From Hirsutella rhossiliensis (lineage: Eukaryota; Ascomycota; Sordariomycetes; Hypocreales; Ophiocordycipitaceae): a stretch of DNA of 64,000 nt. Every line of letters starts with the position of its first letter. Within the stretch, counting starts at the first letter, position 1. The position numbers and the translations under genes were made by a program. Of this stretch, positions 34,998-47,471 are shown one piece after another. The notes under the pieces are model-generated. The model was not told the origin of the DNA. It made no database searches and saw nothing but the letters and a program-made list of their open reading frames with translations. The DNA is taken from assembly GCF_020360975.1 (NCBI RefSeq), contig NW_025408669.1, positions 6,882,001 to 6,946,000 of the forward strand, in the 5' to 3' direction.

Positions 34998-37900
34998 ATG
35001 GCTCCCCCCAGCGGGGCTCATCTCGAGTCGGTCATTTCCGATGTCTTCCTTCCCGTCAAGCTGCCCAGCCGCAGCCAGGGCCGAGGACACGAAGATTACC
35101 TCGTCGATTGCGTCCTCACGGCCCTCAAAGACTTTCGTTCATGCGTCGGAGAGGACATGCGAGAAGCCATATGTGCCGCGACACAAATGATTCTCAACTT
35201 CAAGAGAACGAGAACAGACTTCGGAGGCGTCGATCAAGATCGACTTCAAAAACTCTTCTCAGAGTTGGCCAAAGACGATTGTAAGAGCCCTGAAACAACC
35301 CCTTGGCCGCGACTTGGATTCTGACTCCAGGGTCTCTCTAGCTTTCGTTATACCGCTCCATGTCAAAGCACAGAATGCCGGGATCGTCATTCGCCGTACC
35401 GACAAAACTGCCGTCTTCGAAGTCTTTCAACTCACGCCACCGAATCAAACTGTCCTGGCAGCTGTCGGCCGCTTGCGACGTTGCTTTCCGAGCCTCGGTG
35501 TCGCCGTCACACCCAAGATCTTTACGTCTTTGGATTTTCAAGCAACATCAGCTGCCACCATCTCCAAGATGAGCGAGCAGCATGTCTCGGAGACGGCTTC
35601 GGGTCACGCTTACCCCGATGACGAATCGATCAACCCTACCCTGGTTACTGATTTGCTATCAAGCTTCCTGCTTTCCAACGGCAAATCCTCTCCTGGAAAA
35701 GTCATTTGGAAGAACACAAGAGAAGAGGTCAATCTGTCGGATGGGAAGAGTCGTCCCTGGAAACGTTCGGCCGTCTGGTTGCTTCTACGCGTTTCTTTGC
35801 AGCAGATCATGTCCCCGACCCTCAAGGGGACTCAATCTGATGGCATTTACAAGCGATGGATGATTTTCCATCTGGCTCAGCTTCTTCGCGAGGCTACAGC
35901 AGCGAGACTGGCCAGCGAATTGATTGCGTGTATGAGCGGAAAACTGGCAAGACGTTTGGTCAAGCTCGACTTGAAGGAGCACGAACACTGGATGTCTCAA
36001 GTTTCCGAGCATTTGCGCAATGCAACCGAGCTTCTCGAGTCAAGATGGCATAAAACCATCGAGGCCCACACCCAACTCTTGGGCTTCACACGATTGGCAG
36101 CGCCTGATGTTGAGGCAGACACTCGATTCAATCTGCCGGAACTTGATTATTTCCTCGCGTCCATCGCGGATCGGCAGCTCGTCGACAAGAGACTTCTTTT
36201 CTGTCCAAAATCCCACCTTCTTTCGTGCAGTGCTGGAGAGCTACCTGCGATCGACTCCATCAAAGGCTCAAGCAAATACGAGGTGCACAATCTCTATGCC
36301 TTTGAAGAATGGGTTTCTGAACACCTTGATGGGTGGGCGCAGCGGAACGCAAAGAATCCTCAGGCCTGTTCCAAAATCGAAAGCGCCATACGAAAATACT
36401 TTGAAATCGCCCAACTCGTGTACAAAGATTCTGCCGAAGGGATCTCGGCCATGCTACTGACCCTCCTCGATCTCTGGATCGCGTGCGATAAGACGGCTTG
36501 CTCTATTCATCCTCTTCTATCAAGATATGATCACGAAGTCCCCACCGGGCCATTCGAATCTCTCTTGCTCAGGTTCAAAAGCGACATGGAAAGGCTCTTT
36601 CGCGCGGAGCGGTATCTCAAAGCACGTTCCAACAATGTAACTCGACGTGCCGAGCGCTCCGCCATTTTCGGCTTTGGAAAGGACAGATGCTTCTCCGTTG
36701 AGTTTGCTGCCGATTCACCAGAGCATCAAGGCATTCTTGACCGTATACTGGAGCAAGCAGAAGAAAGGAGGAACAGGAAGCGCCAGGAGTTTGAGCAGCT
36801 TCGTTCATTATACAACTCACACATGGAACAGTACGCGACAACCTCGTGTGCGCAGCATAATGGGCTTGACGAGGACTCGGATCCGAGCCACTCCCAGACT
36901 TGCGACAGATGCCTACACAAAGCCGAAGCAGGCAGGCTACAAATTGAGGCGTACGAGTGGCCATTGCCTTCGAGCAAGGCCGAGACCTGGTCTGTGGTCT
37001 TTGAGCTGGCCGTGCCTCCGTCCTTTCGGGCATGGAGGGATGCCAGCATCCACTTCCTCAGCGACGTGTTGGGCTACCAATCTCGTCGTCTTGTCGACGC
37101 ACGCGCACAATGTGCACTGCACACATTCGAGGGCCTGTCTGATCATTACAAGCCCAGCTCGCTAGACCAGCGTGTCAAAGTCGCCTCCGAGACGAAACCA
37201 CAGACAGCGTCTCGTCAGCGCATCCAGATTGGGTCAGATGTGACCGTGGACGATATATGCGTCGCCAACGAGATGCATTGGAGGCTCTTTGATACTTCGG
37301 CCGCAGCCTTCCTGGGACAGTTCAAAGCAACTGCCAATGTTTCGAAAAAGTGTACGATTCAGCTGCCCCCGCCGTCGGGCTCTCTCCAGAACTTTCTCTG
37401 CCGCAGCGCATTCCAAGGTCAAGGGCCACGGCCAAACGTGGTCATAGCCCAGCAATCTGCTTGTCCGGAAAAAATGTCCATCGGGGAATACAAGGCGCTT
37501 TGCGCTCTTCCATTTGGCTACCGCACACAGTGGATGAATATCCTCGTGCAACTGGCTATGCCCTCGGTCGATTAGAAGCAGATTGAGGCAGCCATTTTCG
37601 CATTGCAACTCTCCGAGCAAGCAGGCCCTGCCTTTGACAACCCTGCCAGGGACTGTCACGAGATTTTGACCTGCGAAGAGTTTGCGACGGCACTCTTGGA
37701 GAAGCTACAAACATGTCGGAAGAGAGTTGAGAAGAACTGGGAATCCTACCAAGCCGTTTGGACATTTACCATGCTTGCCGCTCGGCTCCTCTCGCTTGGG
37801 CCTGTTGAATTACGCCAGTCATGTCTGGAGTATCTTGCGGAATGTCGCAACACTTGCGTCCGCTGGCTCACGATCCTTCAGGACAAGGCGACATCGGCGA

Positions 37901-40900
37901 CAGACAACGCTGAAAGATCAGATTGTCTGGGAAAATGTCTCCAAATCGCACTGGTCTGCCTTTCCTCTTTTGACGTGGAACGCGAGTTCCTCCCCGGAAT
38001 CCTTGCGGAGTCCGGTGAAGCATTTCTGAGATGCTTGATACGCATCAGGGAAACCCAAGCGAAAGTCCACTCTGAGGATATCATGCTCAGCATCTTGATG
38101 CTCAGGTCTAAGCGTCTCGCTCGGAGAGCTCTTCCCATCATGACCGAGACTCTGAATGAAAACCGGAGGAGCCTTGACGGCGCTGTTGGCCATGCATGGC
38201 GGTCCGACCAACCCTGGGACCTTGAGGCCGAGTGCTGGGCTTCCAACCGGGCACAAGCCGATGGAGGCGTCACTATCCATCTGAATCTGCTCTTAGGGGA
38301 GCTAATAGTGGATGGACGCATATTGGGTCGACTTCCCTCCGAATATGAGGCGCATCCAGACTATGGGCTGTTTGGCTCGCGCCAGCTGGATGTGATGCCC
38401 AGCACGGAGCCTGGGTGCGCTTTTTCGGCACGAAGCAAGATTTGCGGTCACCAAGTCTCCCTGGGTCTGAGTCAATCATGTCTTGGGAACAGCGATAAGG
38501 ATCTCCTTTTGCGTGCCACGAAAGACGGAGCAGTCTACTATTTAATCCCCTCCCGGGTGTTTGTTGGGAGATTGCCCTTCAGCTTCGGCAATGACTTTGT
38601 CCACTTTTTCGACTCGGAAAATCGATCAGTCGAGTTTCGCCCAAAAACTGATCCTTGGACCTCGTGCCCAAAACATTGGTGTATAAAAGAACACGGTGGC
38701 AGTTGGCGTATTTCCAGATCCAACGGAGAAGCGTTGGTGGATCCTGCGAGCCCCACGGCAAGCAACGTCGTGGCTGTCTTTCGCCCTATCGAGGAAACCT
38801 CTTACATCCATGTCTCGTATCATGCGGCGAAGCGAGAGGTTTGCGTCCGAATTCCGCGGCTGAAGCTCGACTTTGACGTCGAAATGGGCTCCACGCTTGT
38901 TAAATCCCGTCAGTTCAGAGGCATGTGCGTGAGCAGCTACCAGGAAATTGGAACCCTGATAGGCTTGAGGAACAAGCTCTTGCTGAGTGATCAGGGTGAT
39001 TCTCTTCCGCGAATGATCCTTATCCCTGAAGGCGCGGTTTCTTCTAAACTCTCATACCTCAGCGAAGAGATTTCGCATGTTGCGGTGGAGGTTGACTCGG
39101 CCAAGAGAATCCAATCTTACCACATCGACAATCACCTAGGCAGGTTGGTCGGGAGCAGCCTCCAAAGCAAGTTGTATCTGGCTCATCTCCATGCTTTGAC
39201 ATCCTTTTGTTTGCCAGACCCGCTTACTGGGATTTCCGGGACGGAGCAAGCCCTAAAGATATTACAAAGTGGTGAAGTGAGATCCTTTCAAACATTGGAT
39301 TCCGAAAATGTCGAAACTCTGTGCAGTATCGCAAGCTTGACGCCCAAAAGACGTTACTTGAATCCAAAATCTCCCGGAATCCAGGTGACCACCTGGCAAA
39401 GCGACGGACCTGGGTCCCTTGCGCAGAGCCCGGGGTTTTACACGGCAGTGAAAGCTCTCTTCAACCAGGCGATCGAGACGCGATTTCTCTACCCCCAAAG
39501 CCAGGTTAAAATCCCTGACCTGAACTTGGGGGATGTCAACCTTCTGCGGCGAAATGCCATTCGGTCGTCGTCCTTTTTTACTTCAGCCTTTGGTGCTGAA
39601 GTGTTTACAAGCCAACATGACCGAGAATACGGCTTAAGAGAGCCCAATCTCAACGCGACGAGATCCCAAATGGCTTTACATGCGTGCCTTGTCATGGCCG
39701 AAGGAGAAGGCAAGATCATGAGCAAGTTTGAGCAAGCAAGGAAAGCCGTTTCACTCATCAGAAAGTCTCTCATGGGCAGTGGCTCAGCAACTACTTGTGG
39801 CCCTGTTGCCCCTCTGCTACCGGACTCGGAGTTTAACTTTGATGCACAATGGCTCAAGGCTCCGTATCAGATTCTGCCGGAAGCATTTCTTCGAATCCAC
39901 AAAGCTTTTGCGAGCCGAGGTTCCAGGATGAACCCCTTCGACCTCATGATGTGGATGGGAACAATCGCTTTCGCCGAGCATGCCGATGTCACCATCACCC
40001 AAACCCTTCTCGGCATTGTTTCAGTGAGGGCAGTTACAAGGATTGCAATCCCCGACTATCCTTCATATGCCTTGTCCCATGGGCCGAAGCCTAAAGTGAC
40101 AGACGTGCGAGGTGCACTGTCGAAAGCCTGCGTCGACTTTGAGACGAGCGATGAAGCAAGGCTTCCCGCGCATCCGGGAGAGGCTGGAAACGCCACCAAT
40201 CAGAGACGGAGATTGACCTTTAAAAGGCACCAGAAAGAAGCTGTTGACGAATTTGCGCAACGTGTGATTGCAAACTGGCCCAGTCAAGCCATCGAATTTC
40301 ACAGGAACGCGTCGTACATGCGTTTTTTTCACTTCGACAAAGTCTCTGATTCTTTGCGCAAGATTTTCCGTGAATGTGAAAAGAATAGTGCCATGGAATT
40401 GTATCTTGACCAGATCGCCAAAACGCTCGGGGACACGCAAGTGTCCAGGACAACTCTTTCACCACACCGCCAGGTTCGACAGCCTCGTTATGTCGCAGCA
40501 CGTCAGGTCCCGAGGTTCCTTACAGTCGCTGCGGCTCTGGAAAGAGCTTCAGCGATAGAGGCCAATGGTAGTGAGCCAGCCGTGTTGGCTCAGCTCTTGC
40601 TTGTGCCTACTCAGACTACGACGAGCCCTCGGCTGTTCGATCTGCTGAACAAGATCTCGACCCAAGCAACCACGAAGCAACACTCAATTTATGTAAACGA
40701 ATTGAAACAGAGCGTTTCATCGCTTGGAAACCAGATTCAGGGATACAAGCTTGTGAAGGCAGAACGCGGTCTTTTTGAGGTACTTGAGAGCCACCTTTCG
40801 TCCTGCAAAAAGCAGTTTGAGGACTTGTGGCGCAATTTCGAGCGCCTCGCAGGTCGACGACCTCTAGGGTCTCGTTTTCTAGACCTACTGTCATCAACCG

Positions 40901-43900
40901 AATTGGTGGCCTCGTCCTACAGCTGGCCAAGAATCACAGTCAGGACTGTCCTCGAGCAACTAAACCAGGATAACAGGGAAAGACTTGGTGAAGCAGTGAG
41001 GAATCGCATCGTTATGTTAGCAACGAGCTTAATCGAACTTCAACAAGCCGAACGTCTGCTACAGTTGGCGAGCAACGAGGCAGATTTGGTCAAGGAGATT
41101 CAGAACCAGAGGCCTCGAGCCTGGTGTCCTTTGCGACACCCCGACTACCTCCTCCTCGAGATAGAGGGCAACTTTCGGATTCGTCCCGTCCAGGAACAGA
41201 TCGCTGCCATCATGGAAAACCCGCCCAACAACCAAAACGCCGTTTTGCAGCTGAGCATGGGAGAGGGGAAGAGTACGGTGATTTCGCCTATGGTTGCCGC
41301 CTCTGTTGCCGACGGCCTGCGATTGGCAAGGGTTCTTGTGGCGAAGCCGCAATTCAGGCAAATGAATGAGATTCTCATTTCAAAGCTTGGAGGTCTTCTC
41401 GGGCGCCGAGTCTTTTATTTGCCATTTGCAAGAAAAATCAATATCCGGGAGGCCGAGGCGCAGCATATTCACAAAATTTGCACCGACTGCAGAGATGAAG
41501 GAGGGGTTCTGCTCGTACAGCCCGAGCATATACTTTCGCTGCAGTTGATGGCCATTCTCAAGAGCACAGAAAACGACAAGAGCCCAGAGTTGGGTCAAAT
41601 CCTTCTGAAGACGCTGACCCTGTTCCAAAACCATTCTCAGGATCTGATTGACGAGTCTGACGAGAACTTCTCCCCAAAGTTCGAACTTATCTACACAAAG
41701 GGGAAGCAAGGCCCCATCGGTTTCAGTCCGTACCGCTGGCTGCTCATTCATGAATTGTTATCCATGGTTGCCAAGTTCGCAAAGCAAGTTCAGCGTGAAT
41801 TGCCTCTCGCCATCGAGATTGACGACCAGCACCGGGACCGATTTCCGCGGGTTCGACTTCTTTCTGAAGAGGCTGGCGCCAAGCTCAACAGTCTGATTGC
41901 GGCACATGTCTGTCGCGTCGGCCTCAGCTCCGGATTGGCGATCGGACGCCAGTCTCACTCTGTCAAAGATGCAATTCTTCGTTACATAATAGACAGAGAT
42001 GTCGACATTTCGGTCATTGAGAAAGTCCAGACCAGTGTCTGGACGGATTCGACTAAGGATGCTATTTTGCTGCTACGTGGTCTCCTGGCGGGTGGCGTAC
42101 TCGCGTTCGCTCTGGCTAGTAAACGGTGGACAGTGGATTATGGGCTGGTTTGGAATCGCCAGCCAGCCACGAAGCTTGCGGTTCCATACCGAGCCAAAAA
42201 CGTCCCTTCGCTGGCCTCAGAGTTCAGCCACCCCGATCTTCAGATCATTCTGTCAACCCTGTCATTCTACTACGGCGGGATGAGTGACGAAGACTTGGTC
42301 GCGTCTCTCAAGCATGTGTCGCAGTCGGACCAAGCCAAAAATGAATTCGCGAACTGGACGGCCAGTACGAGTCTCTCAGAGGCTTTTTGCACCCTGGACG
42401 GACTAAACCTAAGCGACGAGACGCGCACCCAAGAAGTCTTTTCCGCTCTGAGATACTCGAAAGGGGCGATTGACTACTTTCTATCTCGCATTGTGTTTCC
42501 AAAGGCGATCAAGGAATTTCCCTCCAAGCTTGCGGCCTCAGGCTGGGACATTGGACGCATCAAGCCCTATCCAACCACAGGGTTCTCGGGTACAAAGGAT
42601 TCATCCCATGCCCTCCCTCTCGAGATGAGGCAAATTGAAGCTCCAAACCAGGAGCACACAGATGCTATGGTCCTCAGTAACATGCTTGCGGAGGGAAACA
42701 ATGTCGTCTTGCTATCCGAGATGGGACACAACGGGCCTTGTTTGGGAAGTCAGCTTATAAAGGCTATCGTGGGTATGAGACCGGGCGTGAGAGTGATCTT
42801 GGACGTGGGAGCTCAAGTCTTGGAGATGTCGAATGAGCAGGTTGCCCAGGCCTGGCTGGAATTGACCGAAAATCACGACAAGACAGAAGCGGCTCTATTT
42901 TGTGACGAGGATGACGAGTTTGTCGTCATCGACCGGCGAGGACACAAGGAGCCTCTGAAAACGTCGCCGTTCGCCAAGCAGCTTGATTTGTGCCTAATTT
43001 TCATGGACCAGGCCCGATGCTTCGGAACTGATTTGCAGCTCCCTCTTTCGTCGAGGGCGGCGGTGACCCTGGGCGCCAAGACGACAAAGGACAAACTTGC
43101 TCAGGCCTGCATGAGAATGCGCAAACTGGGCGCCGGTCAAACGGTTGTCTTTTGCGTCCCTCAGGAAATCGAGATGCGCATCCGGGAACAGCCGTGGCTT
43201 GGCTCCGGCCCAATCGAAGTCAGCGACATTTTGTGTTGGAGCATTCGCGAAACCTGGACCGACTGCCAGCAGTTAATCGGGGTCTGGGCCGTCCAAGGAA
43301 AGAGATATGAGAGACAGCGAATCCTCTGGGGGCAGTCAAGAGATGACGAGAGGCTCTGTCTGAGCAAGGATCTGGCCGAAAAGTTCCTGGAAAACGAGGC
43401 GCAAACCCTCGAGAGCCGGTACAAACCGGACTATGTCGAACCTCCAAGCATTGCAGAGCTGCCAGGAGATCCCAGCAACTTGGCACAGATCGTTGAGCGG
43501 TGCCAAAAGTTTCACGTCCAAATCCAGACTGCATCGTTGCAGGAACAGCAGGAACGAGAGCTGGCTCCCGAGCTAGAGGAAGAATCTCAAGTTCAACGGG
43601 TCGTGGACGCAACACCAGCTGATCACAGACTGCACCCGAAAGTGAGGGAATTCATCGAGAATGGTTGCTTGCCTCCGAGCAACAATGGCTTTCTATGGGC
43701 CTTTCAGACTCTGGAGAACACAACAGCAGCCACACACTTCGATGTCCGGAAGTTTCCTCGCCAGCTGCGATGCACTCATGACTTCGCCAGCACTGTCAAG
43801 GAAGGGGCGCCATCAGACGCGTACCAGCGTGGGGTCCAATTCGTTTTGACTAGCCACAAGGCCGAGAGAAGGGAGACGATCGTCGTCCTCATAAGTCCTT

Positions 43901-44487
43901 ATGAAGCAGAAAAGCTCTATGCCTCGATACAGGCTTCGGAGCACGTGCTACTGAGACTCTATGCGCCTCGGCAGAATCAGGTTTACGCGCCACTGAACCT
44001 CGACCTCTTCCACATTGGAAAGGCACCATCCAACCACCCGATTCCACGCGATCTCATGATTCAGCTGAACCTCTTTGCTGGCCAGCTGTGGTTTGACTCA
44101 TATCAAGAATACGTCGACGTCTGCCAATACTTATGTTTAACTTCGGGAGACCCAGCCGACGGCGACGACGCGGCAGTCGACGGCTTCATTGAGCCGGGAA
44201 GACGAGTGCGCCCGCATCGCGGCTGGACAAACTTTGCCGAAAGCCCCGTGCAGTTCCTCAAGGTACTCATGGCCAAGATCCGATACAGTGGCAACTCAAG
44301 CATCGAGCGGACACATGTTGGGAAGATGCTCAACGGCGTGATCCTGACCGAGGACGACTTTGAGCCTCGGCCGAAGAGAAAGGCGGAGAGCCAGCTGACT
44401 CGCGAGGACGATGCAGAGATAAGACTCTTTGTTCGTGATGTTGTCGAGGTGGGGATGGATGTCAGGCTGGATGAAACTTGGAGCTAA
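34998..44487 (+). CDS. Giant DUF6606/DUF3638/DUF3645 family protein with an in-frame TAG
   Basis: Exon 1 is 34998-35280, the intron 35281-35330 (GTAAGA donor, CTGAC branch, CAG acceptor), and exon 2 35331-44487. Together they make about 3,146 codons in one frame, the usual size of this fungal family. A TAG at 37573-37575 (about codon 843) is the only stop before 44485, and family-like sequence continues directly on both sides. The N-terminal part fits DUF6606. The DUF3638 region holds a P-loop, LQLSMGEGKSTVISP, near residue 2070. DUF3645 begins near residue 2396 (IILSTLSFYYGGMSD). Then come ILDVGAQVLEMS and GTDLQLP with ACMRMRKLGAGQ near 2660-2710. Automated annotation often calls the family ubiquitinyl hydrolase, but its activity is not established to my knowledge. 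Annotation pipelines would probably split it into two genes. Confidence 0.85.
37573..37575 (+). other. In-frame TAG stop inside the DUF3638-family gene
   Basis: The frame reads AMPSVD, TAG, KQIEAAIF without loss of phase. No intron of workable length removes it. A single-base change (for example TGG or CAG to TAG) would account for it. Confidence 0.85.
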
Positions 44488-45709
44488 GGGACACGGGAGG
44501 TGAAGCCGAGAGAGCGGCGGCCAGCGATGGCCATTGTTTTGGTTGACGATGTACGGAGCAATTGAAAACGGGTTGTGTAAAACTCTGAACCGTGACGTGA
44601 CCCGACATTCTGGCTTTCCGGCCTTCTCCCACAAGAACAGCTCAGGTGGAGGGAAGAACGTAGTGGAAAATCAATTCAAGACGACTTGCAGAGAGGGAGA
44701 AAGCAGACACTCTGATTGAGGGGCGGGCATATGCTCCAGTATCCTTCTGGGAGAAACTTGATGGTTTCACAAATACAACTAGGAATCATGACAGTGAGCT
44801 TGTCACAAACGTTTTCCTCACTGGACACAACCGGGATTGTGCTGAGACAGCTGAACTGCAAGAGACTAGACTGCTGACTTTTGTACCCTGAAACGGGCAT
44901 TTACCAATGTCGGGGCGAAACTTATTTTGCTTGCCTGTCCCTTGAGCACCATGACTTGCCCCATCCATGCACGTCAGCCCCTTCCCTCCGCTTCCGACGT
45001 GCATTCACGTTCCAGGACGTTTGTGCAGTTCTCGTTGACAAGCGCTGTCGCCGGCATCAAGGCGTCCGAGCCAGTCACGTACGGCCACGGCAAGAGAGTC
45101 GCATGACGGCGGACTATTGGAAAGAAGGACGGGGAGTGGCAGGGAGAGAGTCGGTGGGCCAAGGGCGAATAGTTACTTATGAATGAAGTCATGGAGACGT
45201 GTTTTAAAAACACTGTTGAGCTATCCGGCCAAGGTGGTTTGGCAAGATGGCATGAGCACCTCCCCGTCGACAAACGAGAGCTGATCCGTGCTGAATCGGC
45301 AGCAGCAAGCAGACAAAGAGGCTACGAGAAGAATATAGCTGAGGGAGAAATTCAAGTTTCGACTTTGGGGGGGCGGTTGTGTATACAGTAGTGTTTTCTT
45401 TGCGGTGAATGAAGCCAAAGGCACGGCAAAGGGCTCTCCTTGGTAGGGGTGTTAAGCCCAAGAGGACGCAGATATCGAAACCATCATCGGCTGCGGCTGG
45501 TTACATCGGAACCATCCAAGGGATATTGATCAGCAGAGGAAGACGACTTTTCGTATGCAGCTGGACAATGCTGTCCCGTCGGCGTGCCATGCTAGCAAAC
45601 AGCTCCGCCTAGAGTTTCGATATACTCACTGCGACAGGTAAACAAAGTATAAACAAAGTGCAAACGACATATGTGGCTCGTTTTACCAAGTAGATGGTTG
45701 CTGGAGCTG
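44488..45709. other. Intergenic region between convergent genes
   Basis: 1.2 kb between the ends of the DUF3638-family gene (plus) and the coiled-coil gene (minus). Small frames only, nothing recognised. It should hold both 3' UTRs. Confidence 0.5.
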
Positions 45710-47471
45710 TTACCCAAATCTCCGCAAAATCTCGTCTCGTTTCTCGCTCTTGGCGGTGAGATTCAGCTTGCCCACCGCGCGCAGCCGCTCCCTGGCCTTC
45801 CCAAGTTCTTGCTCGAGCACCAAGATAGATTCCTCAAGCTCGGGGTCCACCAGATTCACCTCGCCAAACGGACTCTCGGCGAAAACGCCGTCGCGGACAA
45901 GCTGAACGGCGAGCTTGCCGTCCTGTAGCTGCGACTCTATGCTCATCTCGAAACTTTCCTGAGCGCCGCGTACGACTTCGGCGGCCTTTTGCGATCGATC
46001 TGCCAAGACACCAGCCAGAAACTCTACCTGTTTCGTGCCCTCGTCCGTACTGAGAAAAGGCACAGACAAGCCAAGGTTCTGCACGAGCATCTCGATGGCC
46101 GGTTGGTCCTGGATGCTCGAAGACCTGTGTCGGCCGTGTGCGCCAGTCGCGGTGGCACCAATGCGCACAGGCGATGGCCTTCGGACCGGAGAGGCGGGGA
46201 ATCCGGCTCCCGGTGGCTTCGGCGGTGATGTGGCCTGGGCAATCTCAGCTCTGGCTATCGAGGCAATCGCTACGGTCGCAGCCTGGTGAGAACGGAGAGC
46301 TGCAATGTGTGCGCGGAGGCGAGCTGTTCGATCCAACAGATGGTCCAGGCAGTCATTGATCTAAGTCGCGATTAGTTCCGAGAGCACATGAGCAGACATG
46401 AGACGTACATATGCGAGTGCTTCAGTAGTACGGCATAGACTGTTGCCAGTCTTTGCCGTGATGGACTTGATGGCGGGCTCGAGGTGCTGCTTTTCCACGG
46501 ACATTTGGGTGACTGGCAGAATCTCCGAGTAGAGTGACTCGACCTCTTCCTCGAGAGCCTTGACCTCTTCCACCGTGGCGGGCTTGACGTGGCCAGAGCG
46601 CTCAGCAGTGACGAGGGAATCGAGATACACCGTGTCGAGCTTGATGCGGACGGTCTGCACCGTGATCTTGATTAGCCTACTGCAGATTTCACGCAGCCTG
46701 TCGACCGTCTGCTGCTCGTCCGGGCTGGGTTGGTGGAGCTCCCAGCCGAGCTTCTGAAGGCTGGAGAGCAGCTTGTCGTCAGACTTGAACAGACCGCCGA
46801 TGATCTCGCTGATGTTGGGCGAGGCATCTCGACATTGCAGCTCGGCATCGGAGAGCCTGAACCCCACGTCTCGGGATAGTTCCTCGACCTGGGCCAGTCA
46901 GCGCTCCGTCGAGCGGGTGTTGGAAAGCAGCAATTCACGGCACCTCAATTGAAAGTAGTCTCCGATCTGCATCCACCTTGCGCTGTCTGGCCTCACCCAA
47001 GCCCTGCCTCCTGGCATCATTCTCGGAATCTTTGCCGACGAGACGGGACAAGGCGTCCTGCTGCTGACGTAGAGTCTTTGTTTGCAGGGAAATGCGGTGC
47101 GTGGACTGCTCGAGCTCTTGGATAGCCAGTCTCAAGTCCCCCTCGTCGACAGCTTGCACCTCTGCCAGGTCATGCAAGGCGGCCAGCCTGTCGACCTGGC
47201 CACTGCGGTCCAGATCCGCGTACCTAGCACGTGCATGTCAGCCGGGGGCATCCGCCGGCCGAGACCCAAGTGAGAGCGCTTACAGGGCGAGCTCATCGAC
47301 AGACAAGAGGCAATCTGAGATGAGATGTTTGGTTGCCCACTCGGCAAAGGCGGTGCCATGGTGCGGGTCGTCGATGGCGCTCTGGACCTCTTCACGTCTC
47401 ACCTGGAACCCGTAGGCGCGGGCAGCCTTTAGCAACAGGGTCTCTGCATGGTCCCTGGTGGCCGGATCCAT
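45710..47471 (-). CDS. Coiled-coil protein, possible augmin (HAUS3-like) subunit
   Basis: Four exons on the minus strand: 47471-47284, 47223-46944, 46888-46409 and 46360-45710, giving 532 residues with all phases fitting. Donors are GTAAGC, GTGCCG and GTACGT. CTGAC/CTAAT-like branch sites and TAG/CAG acceptors support the introns. The N-terminus (MDPATRDHAETLLLKAARAYG, then FAEWATKHLISDCLLSVDELALY) is followed by long heptad-rich helices (LEQSTHRISLQTKTLRQQQ, then EVESLYSEILPVTQ) and a C-terminal coiled coil. The W/LLS-EL pattern and architecture resemble the N-terminus of HAUS3, a subunit of the augmin complex that recruits gamma-tubulin to spindle microtubules. The gene model is strong, the family call only a suggestion. 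Another coiled-coil spindle or trafficking protein is possible. Confidence 0.7.
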
